This document shows positions 33,075-43,884 of a DNA stretch of 64,000 bases, one piece after another. The stretch is taken from NCBI GenBank assembly GCA_963169105.1, contig OY720644.1, forward strand, positions 4,361,001 to 4,425,000. The letters run 5' to 3'. The stretch is from Ceriagrion tenellum. Taxonomy: Eukaryota > Arthropoda > Insecta > Odonata > Coenagrionidae. The number at the start of each line of letters is the position of its first letter. The first letter of the stretch is position 1. A model generated the notes under the pieces. It did no database searches. It was not told the origin of the DNA and saw only the letters and a program-made list of their open reading frames with translations. Made by a program: the position numbers and the translations under genes.

Positions 33075-34105
33075 TTTTAATTTCGAATGTCCAGAAAAAT
33101 AACTTTATATTAAAAAAAGAGGTCACGAAGAAAAATCATTTGGATGAAGTAACAATAATACTACACAATGAAATAGCAGTAAAATAACTTTGAAATAATC
33201 TTCTGCTCTTTTTCATAGAAACGTAATATTAATCGTATCGGAAATGATCATCTTATTACACAAAAAAGCAAAATAATAAGTCTATTTTAGTTAATAGCCT
33301 TTGAAGCAGCGTGAAACGACAGCACTCGGAATAAGGTGTAATGGAATTTTAAAACACAGTGTTATTAATATTTTGATAAATCCTCATATAATGCAGCTAA
33401 ACTTGTTTGAATATGGCATTTTTTGAACAGAAGTAAGTTTATGAGACGATTTTCAATCGTGAGATAAGTTTTTTAGATCTATAATGTGTCAAGAAAAAAT
33501 TTACTAAATTCTCTGATGATTTAGTAGCAACAGATTCGTAATATTAACTTAGTTTCCTAGAATTTACAGAGAAAAGTGCTAGTTAATTGGCTTGACAATA
33601 AAGGCAATGCAGTTGGACGCAGCAAAAGATGAGTTTTATATCTAGTCATCGACGCAAATGACGACATACCAGCTGCTCCTTTTCACACATTGACGCAGAC
33701 ATATCCTTTCCACAGCATATTTAAAAATGGGGCTGGTTATGGGAGATATTTTAAAGAGTTTTCACCTTTGTGACACACAAAGGTAGAAAGATTTTGACTG
33801 TCTGATTAAATTCCTTATTCGTTTTCAAGGTTTTGTAATTTCATAAATCTTTTTTACTATTAAATAAAAAGTTAATACGCAGCCTTGCCGAGGGTTACAG
33901 ACATTGATGATGTAAAATATCATAATACTCTGGCTCATATTAAATTCTCCAGGGATGATTTCAAATTGAGATGAGATTACTTTATAAAAACAGTTTCTAT
34001 TACAGTTTATATTGTAGAAATATTCCATCAGAATCATGCCATGCATTAATTTTCTATACAAGTATCCTGTATACATACATACCCATCACGCCGTTCCCGT
34101 AGGTA
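33075..34105. other. No supported gene
   Basis: About 1 kb of AT-rich DNA. It could hold decayed upstream parts of the minus-strand Penelope-like element, but I cannot recognise reverse transcriptase motifs in it. Confidence 0.4.
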
Positions 34106-34109
34106 CGGC

Positions 34110-35150
34110 GAGGTAGGCACAGTCAAAATGTTTCACTCATTAATACATAATTGTACACCGAAGTCTGCTTCAATAATTTCCTCCATACTGACCTATCCTT
34201 ACAAACCTCTTTTGTCTCATTTACCCCCATACACTGTTTCATACACGCCCTCCTGTTTTGAAAACTCCTAATATTCCTCCTTCTAAGAAATTCATCAACC
34301 ACGTTTAACCACAACTTTCTCGGCCTACCTCTACCTCTCGCACCATTCATTCTACCCTCATATATCTGTTTCGTTATTCCACTCTCATCCATTCTCACAA
34401 CATGTCCAAACCAACGAAGCATACTCCTTTCATATACGTCCATTACTGGAGCATTTAACTCACATTCATTCATGACCCACTCATCCCTGACCCTATCCAT
34501 CCTACTTTTGCCGCAAATACTCCTCAGGTAAGTCATACCCACGGCATTTAGTCAACTCTTTATGTCTATCCTGACATACCTATGTTTCACTACCATATAG
34601 CAAAGTGGGGAGCGGTACACTTTTGGACACAGCAATTTTCGCTTCCTTAGACAAGCACACATTCCTTGATATGCTCCACATGCTACTTTCCTTCCAGCAT
34701 TCGCACGTCTCATCTATTCTTCCATCTTTCGCCTAAGTACACAAAATCATCCACCTGTTCAATTACTTCACCATTCACCCTCATCATACAGTTATTCTCC
34801 CCATTCTCCTTATCAAATCTACTACTTTTGTCTTGCACGCATTTACCTTTAATTCCATTCTCTTCGTTGATTCACAAAACGTATCTTGGAGCTTCTGTAA
34901 TCCCTGTTCACAGTCTGAGATCAAAACAGCATGATCCGCGTACAGAAGAACTTGCAAGTTTACATTTCCAATCAAAACACCGTCGTTTTCACCACATGCG
35001 TCTCTAACACATTTATCCATAAATACATTAAACAGCCATGGAGAGAGAAACAACATTACGTATCCTTGCTTTACACCCCGATTTATTACAAACCAATCAC
35101 TCAGAACTCCGTTAACTCTTACACTTGCCTTACTATTGTCATATTGTCAT
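34110..35150 (-). pseudogene. RTE-like LINE, RT palm to C-terminus
   Basis: Minus strand from about 35140: RVNGVLSDWFVINRGVKQGY, SPWLFNVFMDKCVRDACGEN, VLLYADHAVLISDCEQGLQK (catalytic YADD changed to YADH), LKVNACKTKVV, then EVIEQVDDFVYLG. After frame changes it continues with a LLYGSET-type segment, EYLR-like, NAPVMDVYERSMLRWFGHVV, GRGRPRKLWLNVVDE and ending KDRSVWRKL. One continuous element of about 1 kb, 5' truncated, with several frameshifts and the loss of one catalytic aspartate. It is a separate lineage from the elements at 6636 and 14323. Confidence 0.8.
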
Positions 35151-35154
35151 ATTG

Positions 35155-37685
35155 TATTACAAGTATTCTGAGGGTGAAAATATAGTTAACTAACTTAAGC
35201 AACATTGAAGCCGAATAAAATATCGGGTAAATACTATGTTAACACGATTTAAATTAATTACAGTATCAATGGACAGATAAACGATTCAATAGCCTGTGAT
35301 CGTTCACACGCTCCGTAATCTTGACGGTGAGGCAAACACATGACGGAAATCCGCCAAAATTTGTCTCTTTCCAATAACTGACACAAACAATTACCTTCAA
35401 AATTACTGATCAAGCCATTCTGATGTTATAACAAACCCAAGCTATTAATGGATCTGGGTGTGATGCACGTTTTCCTTAGAAGAAATAAACTATCTACTTA
35501 TATATCAAACTATATAGCAATCTATCGGTGAGCAGTTTTTCAAGTGCATTAGCATATTATTGATAAATTTAGAAATGGTACTTGAAATAGGTAGTTAAGA
35601 TGTGGTAAGTCCCTCAAAAAAATGTAAAATCATCATTTAAAAAGAGGTCATATCATATTAACGGTAATATTTGCAAGAAAAATCTGATAAATACGATAAA
35701 TACTTGTTCAGCTGCTTAGACCAGGTGACTTACGCGGGGGTTATTTAAAGCCTGATTGGGATTAAGAATACTAACGCATCGTGACACACAGAATACGGAC
35801 AGAAGTACGGATGAAAAAAGACTAACTTTTTCACAAGGGAATTTTAAAAGATATATAATGGAAATAAATGGAGAAAAAGTTAATTTCTAACCATTCCAAA
35901 TTTATTCTTCCCCGTTCCAAATTCATACATGTGTGGATGCATAAATTAGTGCTGTAAACACTGGTGAAGAGAAACTAGTTTAAAAATTTGGGATGTCAAA
36001 ATTGGTGTAAATGAAGCTGTGCTACCCATCACTTCCATGCGTCCAAAATTCAGTCTCAAGCACTAGGTACGGTTTTTGTCGTTTTCCCAATTTAATCAAT
36101 GCCGCCGTTGGTAATGCATGAAATGATTCGTCATCTGCCGTCTGTCGCCGACAATTTTGAGAGAGAGAGATCATTGCGGCATTTATTCATATTTTCTATC
36201 AAAATAATGAGATTGAAATACACTAAATAAACTTGACCCATATTCCAAATGTAATTGAAATGTTTAATAGTATTCCAACCTGTTCGTTCTCTCACATAAA
36301 TATACCCTGCACGCTTGTGTGTGTGTGTTTACAGCGGAGCTGGTCTTGCACCGACCGTACGTCAACCCCAATCCTGGGTCTCGGATATTAAGGAATGGAG
36401 AGAAATACTAACGAGATTAAATGAAATTAAAGCAACCTTCGAGTTTATCCCCATTGCAGTGTTATACATCTGAACTAAACACTCCAAATCTATTAGGCCA
36501 CGAATAAGCTAATGGTTAGGTTAGGGACTACAGGTCACCAAGTACATGGCAGGATGGCAAATTTAAGATAAAAAAAGTCCAAGAGGTTGTTTACTAAGTA
36601 GGATATTTGGAAGAAACGACTGCTTTCTAGAATATCAAGATCTCATCACTGAGGTGCTATTGAATTTTTACGCTTCATTACAAATTACGAAAGAGTCGTG
36701 TAAGGGGCGGGTTTTTCGTAGATTATAGAGTGTAATAAATTAATCTTCAATTCATTCTCAAACAGCTATTCAGATTCTTCCCTGAAGCAAAAATAATATT
36801 TTTATAACAAGTATAAGAAAATTTTAATTAATAATCGTTTAAACTACTAAGGGCGTTCTGTGGAAATTACTTAGCGAGTTCTGTTGAATACTGTTAATAG
36901 CCCAGGACAACAGAAAGCATTGACTATACCACATTCAAAATGAAAAACACATTTATGAAATAACTCAAATCAGGCACGAGCAATACTAAGTATATTAATG
37001 CATTATAGAAGTTAATAATGCATTATATAACTATATCGACTACGGCACTACCGAAAAAAACATAACAACCACGAAATACTGCTTACAGACTGCTCACTTC
37101 CTGTAGTAGATAATCATTTACAGCCATACAATCAATCGATGATACCGGAAATGAACTGTATTAACGCAATAAGTTAGTTGTTCTTCCACTATAAAGAAAT
37201 TAGTGTCCCATTATCACATGTACCCTAACCAACACTGACCATTCACTGCAGAGGGAAGCATTCGTTGATAGCAGCGCCGCCCTGGTAATATTTGTTATGA
37301 CTGCGGATTTTCCGTAGAAATCCTTACAGAAGGACCTGGTTCCACGGAAACACGGTACATTCCCGTAGCATTGCTTTTGTTCTACAGAACAAGTGCAAGG
37401 AATTTTTCGCCCCACAGAAAATAATTCTACAAAGCATAAGCCAGGCTCTCATATTCCGCATAGATCCTTAGAACTGGTTATACTGAAAGGACATCTATTT
37501 CGCTATAATTCCTTTTTTCTACGGAACAGTTTTTTACTACTAAAGAACTTTTCGCAGGGATTTTTAAAGCATTACTTACAAAATAGGCGAAAGAAAGAAT
37601 TTTTTGATTAAAAAAAATTGTAGTCGAAATTTAAAACACCTGTTAAGATGAATAATAAATTATATAGATTTTAAACAAAAAGCCA
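35155..37685. other. Anonymous region, no supported gene
   Basis: About 2.5 kb of AT-rich DNA. A short GT repeat lies at 36316-36330. Around 37310-37520 the words CTACGGAAC, CCACGGAAA, CTACAGAAC and CCACAGAAA recur at irregular spacing, perhaps a decayed tandem array. Confidence 0.4.
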
Positions 37686-37689
37686 TCAC

Positions 37690-38160
37690 ATAAATTAGGA
37701 AAAGGTTTCTCACAGCTTAAATATGGAGTGTGGCATTATACGTCTGTGAAACGTGGAATCTGGGACAGGAGGATAAGAAGAGACTAAGTTAATTCGAACT
37801 AAGGTGTTATTGACGTATGCTTAAAATTAAGTGGACAGATAGAATATGGAACGAAGAAGTACTAAATGAAATGAAGGAGACAAGAAGCTTATGGAAATCG
37901 ATCGTTGACAGAAGAGTCCAACTTATAGGGCATATAATGAGACATGAGGGGATCCTATTGACAATTCTAGAGGGACATATTAACGGAAAAAGGCCCAGAG
38001 AATGACCACGGCTCCAGTTTATAGACCAGATAATGAAGGGTGTCGGATGTAAGAGCCACGAGAGAATGAAAAGTAAGACGGGGAGACGTGAGGAATGGAG
38101 AGAGCCAACCAGTCAAGCTGCTGCCAAACAATCTTCGGATTGACTACCAGAGGAGGAGAG
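37690..38160 (+). pseudogene. RTE-like LINE C-terminal fragment
   Basis: Reads ALYVCETWNLGQEDKKR (connection motif), RMLKIKWTDRIWNEEVLNEM, a RVQLIGHIMRHEGIL block, TILEGHINGKRPRE, then after a stop PRLQFIDQIMKGVGCKSHER and GRREEWREP, ending near 38145. This is the full C-terminal series of RTE-like reverse transcriptases. No palm is present. Three stops; otherwise well preserved. Confidence 0.8.
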
Positions 38161-38164
38161 ATTT

Positions 38165-38625
38165 TAAGCAAAGAAGAATGAATACTTTAACAGTTATATG
38201 GGACAATTTCTAACATCCACTATTTACATTTTCTCCATTAATAGAATCATCAACTGACTTCAATAACTACCAATAATTCTCATTCGTTTTCAATGAATGA
38301 AGATCAAGACTAAATATTGCGAGAGCACAGTGCGACATGGGCCACATTTTAGTCTCAACATACTAAGACTAATTGTTAGAAGAAAACCAAATTAAAATAG
38401 AATAAAAGTTGGCAATATAGAAATATATCTTTGGGATACACTGCAAAAACAAATTAATAGATCAGATCAAAGTATTAGGTTACGTACATACAAACGGACT
38501 GTACTGTGCAATTTAAATATTTCAAAGTTTCTTTATAAATATAATTTTTGTACACCATTCAATTTTCTCACGTTTTCCCATCAATTAGAATCAATTTTAC
38601 TCTGACTTCTTCAATTTATTAACTA
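38165..38625. other. No supported gene
   Basis: Short AT-rich interval between two RTE-like remnants with no supportable feature. Confidence 0.35.
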
Positions 38626-38627
38626 TT

Positions 38628-39680
38628 AAAGTCCAAGTTGAGACTTGCTATACGGGACGGAGCGGAAATATGGCCGACTACGAAGTTCCTGGAAAGAAAG
38701 CCTGAAGCAGCTGCAATGAGGATGCAGCGTAGGATGTGTTTAGTGATGAGAAAGGATTATACAACAAAAAATATTTATACCAAGCATATCTTTATATATA
38801 TGATTCTTCTGTACGTGTGTATGTCACTGAACTCCTCTTAAACGGCTGGACCGATTTTGATGAAATTTTTTGTGTGTTTGAGCGGGTCCCTGGATGGTTT
38901 AAATTCACAAATGGACCCGGTAGGTGGCGCTGCGATCGGGTTCTAGAAAATGTTTTTTACGAATTTTTTAATAAAAAAAATTTCGCATATCAGAATAAAT
39001 AACCCCAAAATTTCACCCGCCACCACCCCCCAATCATAAGTTCATGAATAATTGAATCAGCATTGAAATGACCATCTGAGGCTAATTTATAGTTATGTTT
39101 GTGTACCATAGGTACATGTCAAATAATGTCGAATTCTGTGGCATTTGAAGTACGCATCAATAAATGCGCAAGTCGTCGCACTTGCGTCGTAGCTTGGCGT
39201 TGTTTGGACGAAACGAAAAAAAGATTGAAATGTCAAACTCAATGTCAAATGTCACTTAGTATATAGTTTATCGAAAATTCGAGTATCGAAAAAACGTTTG
39301 CTGAGCCCGCTAATAACAGGCACGCCAACGTTTGGGCAGGAAAACGTCTGTCGGGTCCGCTAGTAGTAATATAATAAGTATATTAGTGAAGCTGTAGAAG
39401 AAAGACTGATGGGAAAAAAGGTACAAGAAAGTAGACTTGGGTGCGATGGAAGGGGTGCAGAGAAGGGCCAAGGACCATGTACGGAAACGATTTGAGAAAA
39501 TGAGATCTAAAGGGAATAGGAATGGCGAAAGACCAAAGATGAGTTGGAGGGACAAAGTAGCAGAAGACAAAAAGGAGAAAGAGTAGAGAAAAGAAGAGGC
39601 TTTAGACAGAAATCTGTGGAGGAGAAGAAATAAAGAAGAAAACTCCGAATCCGATGATACGGGATAATGCAGTTCATTAC
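38628..39680 (+). pseudogene. RTE-like LINE C-terminal fragment, split by a Helitron
   Basis: Left part (38636-38788): LAIRDGAEIWPTTK, AAAMRMQRRMCLVMRKD, matching the connection block of RTE-like elements. Right part (39364-39680): ISEAVEERLMGKKVQESRL, then in another frame GVQRRAKDHVRKRFEKM, NGERPKMSWRDKVAED and, after a stop, DRNLWRRRNKEE. The two halves are consecutive parts of one C-terminal region and are separated by exactly the Helitron-like insert. That makes the RTE copy the older element. Confidence 0.7.
38789..39363 (+). mobile_element. Non-autonomous Helitron-like element
   Basis: 575 bp beginning TCTTTATATATATG after an A and ending CCGCTAG before a T, as expected for Helitron insertion between A and T with 5' TC and 3' CTAG. 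Near the 5' end is GGCTGGACCGATTTTGATGA, a phrase I associate with insect Helitron-like termini. A small stem (ACGTTT, loop GGGCAGGA, AAACGT) lies at about 39328-39347, roughly 16 bp before CTAG. There is no Rep/helicase frame; an 88-codon frame at the 5' end is not meaningful. No target duplication, consistent with Helitrons. Confidence 0.7.
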
Positions 39681-40026
39681 CTTGCCCTTACAACTTGTCT
39701 CAATAGTTGCACTTACAAAGCTTAATGCTCCCGTATTCATACCAACAATTTTGATCATTGGACAAATTTTTATCTACGTAAACCTCTGATCTACGCATGA
39801 AAGCCTTATTTTCAGGGCTACCATTCCACTACAGTAGAGAGTATCAAATTTTTGTAAATATACTATTCTCAAAAAGATACGCATTATAAATATACAAAGT
39901 ATTTGAAAGGCCCCGAAAACATAATTCTGGAGTGCTCTAGGAACTCGAATTATGTAGTGTAGATACTTCAGATAGCAAAATACTACAGACTAAAGAGTGA
40001 GCAAGGTAACAATACCACACCACTAA

Positions 40027-40616
40027 GGTAGTCCGAGCAAGATAGTTCCCTTGTCATAATAGAGAAAATATTCGAATTATACGTTTTAATTTCACCAGCT
40101 GAAGGATATATCAATTAAATATTGCATTATTAATGGTGCGATAATATAGTTTTATATGACAGAAATTGTAAGTAATTAAATGAAAATATCTAAATAAGCC
40201 TTGATATAATAAAAATAAATAAATAATCTAAAAAATTAACTTGACTCATTTCTTTCACGCGGTGCGTTTGAAACTCCTTCAAAACGGAAGGTTTTTTGTG
40301 ATCCCGAAGAATTTACTGTGGTGATAATGAGATTAACTTTCAAAACTGGTGGAAAAACGATACAAACTACACGCAAGTAGTTTTTTTAATGATATCTAAG
40401 TGTTAGAAATACCTCATTTTCTAAATAATAATTCTCTGGAGTGCAAACACGTACCATTTCCCATGTAAAAGGGCTGGCATTTTTTGGAAAATATTCCGGA
40501 AAGCAATATGGTAAGGGGTTGGATTTTTAGTGTCATTAGAAGGATAAGATTTTTTTCTTTAAAATGAGATCAAATTCATTGATTTCTAAGTGAAATCATT
40601 TTTCGCTCAAACTACC
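40027..40616 (-). mobile_element. TTAA-target MITE, copy 3
   Basis: Opposite orientation to copies 1 and 2. Left end GGTAGTCCGAGCAAGATAG follows CTAA (mutated TTAA); right end CGCTCAAACTACC precedes TTAA at 40617-40620. It is slightly longer (590 bp) because of an AT-rich expansion near 40205-40235. Confidence 0.8.
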
Positions 40617-40620
40617 TTAA

Positions 40621-42327
40621 ATTAGAGCTAGAACGAAAATATTGGAATAGTTTGAGAAACAGATATTTTTTAAATAAATGTACGCACAGCATTTATTTAA
40701 TCGGTTATCACAGATTAGCTGTAAACCGATATAGTTTCGTGTATTTCATGAAAAAATCCTTTTTAAACGACTAATTGTTATTGACTTTAATATAATTATT
40801 TATTTTTAATAAAATATAGATTGCAAATTTGGGGACTTTCAACTGTTTATTAAGAGTATTTAAAGAAATTAATTCAACAAAAAACATTTAAAAATAGCTT
40901 TTTATAGTTGACCGCGCAAAAAATCTGGGACCGTGAATTTATTCATTGCCCCAGAGTTGACGGTACCGGTTTCGGAGACGCGATCAACAACTAGGAGGCG
41001 GCTTCAAGATATGGTGCAGTAATTTGAAACATTCAGAATTCGCGAGTTCCTCGGTGATTCGGATGATTTTGTCTCAACCCAGCAACATATTCCTAGTACT
41101 GATGAGAAACAACCAGGGAAGAGATATGGATACAAATATATTTTATTTTTCACGCTACGTTGGCGGCTACAACTCTCACAGCGAAATACTGTGACACTTT
41201 TTAAAGATATAAATCACTATCATCGTTATCGTCCATTCACTCTTCTGATTCTATAATCGTTTCCCAATACTTTTTCAGTGACTGTCTTGCTAAAGGTCTA
41301 TTTAGACGAAGCTTATTTTAGTACTGAAAATCTAATTTAACTCATTGTGCTTAAAACTGTACCGCAAATATGGTTACATCCCATCCGATTACGGAATCAA
41401 ACTTCTCAATCAGTCCTGAAAGGTTACTTATTGTCCATCCAATTCTTGAATCCAACGACCAATCGAAAGAAAGCAGACAAGTTGTGTATTTTGAGAGAAT
41501 ACCGATGGCGGAGCTGTTGTCAACCAAAATGATCATGGAGGGAGCTGTGTCAACTATAATCGAGACTATATTTTTTTGAGACTACCAAAACTGTTTTTTA
41601 TTTTAAGGTTGCTAAGACTGCATAGTAAGCAACCACACATTAACTATACTAAAACAATAGGGCCCAATTCGCGCATTGCGTAGTTCAACAAATACCCGGA
41701 CAGCGCCACTGTGCACTGCAATCAGTATCGTGTAAAAAAGAGACTCCAGGGCATCGAATTCGATTCCGAGTTATCGGCGCTGATTTCGGAAATGAATTCA
41801 GAGCTGTCTTGAGCACCGTGCGAAAGGGCCTAATAACACTTCCTGCCAAGCACCCTCGAGCCGGATCGGAGCACGGTAATATGCTGATGTGGACGCAGAT
41901 GTCAGCCCCCTGATTTTGTCTCACTCTAACCACCTCGTGGGCGCGCAAAGCCTCTTAGCCGTCCCCACAACACACATCCTCTGTGACGGCAATGTCTCTC
42001 CATCGTTACTCCTTCTTGTCATCCCCGATGGACCATATCCCAGTGCACGAACACTCGTCACTACGGAGACGTCCCTTCAAAGGGATTCACGGCAGTTCGC
42101 GCTGGAATTTCTTGTTACTCGCATCTCGCAAATGTGAGTTGACGCCTTCGGGTGGCAACATATTCTTCGGGTCCAATGTCATTTCATACAAGCACGTTAA
42201 GAAACGTCTGTACAATGAGAGAATAACCTTAACCTAATTTTTCCACATCGAAGCAAATATACACTCTTCCACTTCATCATACCGTTAATTCACAGATGAG
42301 TGTAGATAAATCACAAAATGATGTTCA
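40621..42327. other. No supported gene
   Basis: Anonymous DNA; 41680-42130 is relatively GC-rich with several 80-codon frames on both strands, none with a recognisable domain. Confidence 0.4.
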
Positions 42328-42335
42328 CTTTAAGT

Positions 42336-42856
42336 TAGAGCTGTGCAAATGCTTCGAAATCGAATCGAAGCAACTCATATCAGGCTTGATTCGATTTGAT
42401 TCGTCTGCAAATCGGGATGCTTTGAAAGCGAATGATTCGAAATATTCGAATCTGATAGATTCGTCTTCGAATCGTTGCATGCATTCATACATGGCACTCA
42501 TTCGAAAAATGGTGCGCCGTCCGTTCAGAAGATGTTTTCCGTCGGCTTTTAATTCGAAATATTCTCGAAATAATGGAAATTTAAACAACCACACGCTATT
42601 CTGTGCTATTCTTTGTGCCACTATACATGTATAAACTAATTTAAGGCCCTGAAATAATGTGAAAAACTTTATTACTTTAACTCTGCATTAATTTTAGTAC
42701 TTTATTTAAAATTCGATTCGCAAGCGACTTTTTTAGGGTGATTCAATTCGATAACGAATATTTTCAAAAAGTTCGTTTCGATTCGATTCGAAATATTTTT
42801 TGGAAAATTCGATTCGGTTCAATTCGAAATGAAAATCCCTGATTTGCACAGCACTA
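42336..42856. mobile_element. hAT-type MITE with GATTCGA-rich subterminal regions
   Basis: 521 bp between exact 8-bp duplications CTTTAAGT (42328-42335 and 42857-42864). Inverted ends are TAGAGCTGTGCAAAT and TAGTGCTGTGCAAAT. An 8-bp duplication with a TAG-GCTGTGC end is the hAT pattern. Both flanks of the interior are packed with direct and inverted GATTCGA/TCGAATC words (for example 42355-42480 and 42710-42830), likely transposase-binding sites by analogy. No transposase frame. Confidence 0.85.
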
Positions 42857-42969
42857 CTTTAAGTATTGTGCATTCCAGCTGGGAAAGATACCGCTGGTTT
42901 TTCCCTTATTTGTGAAGGCGTCAGAAAACTGAATTCATTTCTGCCGTGCAGGAAATATGTGTAGGTTGG

Positions 42970-42997
42970 TACAGTGGCGGAAAAAATTAACGCAAAA
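42970..42997 (+). repeat. Tc1/mariner-like terminal repeat, left-facing copy
   Basis: TACAGTGGCGGAAAAAATTA with following CGCAAAA, preceded by TTGG; an inverted copy is at 47601-47628. A further roughly 50 bp beyond the terminus (GAATGCGGC and GGGAACT words) is also similar. The TA next to CAGTGG fits a TA-target Tc1-like end. Confidence 0.55.
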
Positions 42998-43808
42998 CTC
43001 ATTGGCGTCTGAATGCGGCGTACACGGGAACTAATTGAAATCGCTTTTCCTTCGACAACTTGACAACAATGAGACAAGATATGGAAACCGGGAAGATTCA
43101 AACTCTCTATGATTACATATCGATTTTACGTGTCATGTAAATAGTCATACTAATAAGGTTTACGTTCGCGAGATCGTCTAGGAGTTATAAAAGTGATGAG
43201 CTTGCTTCGACCCGCACTCAGTCGAGGTTCCAAATTCGTAGTTGATTATGTAGAGATTATTACCATATTTTTTTAGAGCTTTGGACCGTGTAAAAAGATT
43301 TTCTTGATTGAAACTTAAGAAGCAATACGATGAAAGCATTATTTGTTGGGACATAAAAATTTTTTATTCTCCAGATCAAATTCACTTACAATAAAACGTA
43401 TTTCCGCGTGCAGGGAAGAGCTGTGGATGAACGTCGTTTTAATAGGCCTCAAACTACTTCCGAGAAATATGATGCATTACAATTAACATTTTGGCGTAAT
43501 ATCCTGTGAATTTCAAGTTAAATAATGGGAAATCTGGTTGAATAGAATGGTTTCCATGTGGAGAAAATTTTTCTTTAAAAGTATTCCCAATAACTTAAAA
43601 CCCTACGTAAGTTTCCGCCCTCGTGCATACAGGTCGTCTCAAACACTTAAATTTCTAAATTCCTCCTAAGGTAATATTATTTAATGTATGAAAACTACTT
43701 TCAACTATCCAGAACATTTTATTTGGTCCAGTTTTTAAAGGAAACATTAGAATTCCCTTTTTTCGTTTTGTAGTAAGAACCACTGGACGCGGATTCCTCT
43801 TGATCGAT

Positions 43809-43878
43809 GAAGTAGCCTAGAGGGAGAGCGTTCGTCTGCGGCCAAGTATGCCTGGGGTTCAAATCCTGGCGTGGCTTC
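43809..43878 (+). other. tRNA-like sequence (SINE head or tRNA relic)
   Basis: A-box TAGCCTAGAGGG at 43813 and perfect B-box GGTTCAAATCC at 43856-43866, with GAAG/CTTC pairing at the ends (43809-43812 and 43875-43878). The T-stem has a mismatch and the anticodon stem does not form, so a functional tRNA is unlikely. Confidence 0.45.
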
Positions 43879-43884
43879 TTTTAG

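Noticed and set aside
41347..41579. Overlapping 61- to 69-codon frames on both strands
   Set aside because: Short and mutually overlapping; no domain and no conservation signal visible from the sequence alone.
42325..42634. Overlapping 98- and 112-codon frames on opposite strands
   Set aside because: They lie in the palindromic GATTCGA-rich interior of a hAT-type MITE and are products of the repeat.
43809..43878. Functional tRNA gene
   Set aside because: A and B boxes and a short acceptor pairing exist, but the anticodon stem does not form; more likely a SINE head or relic.
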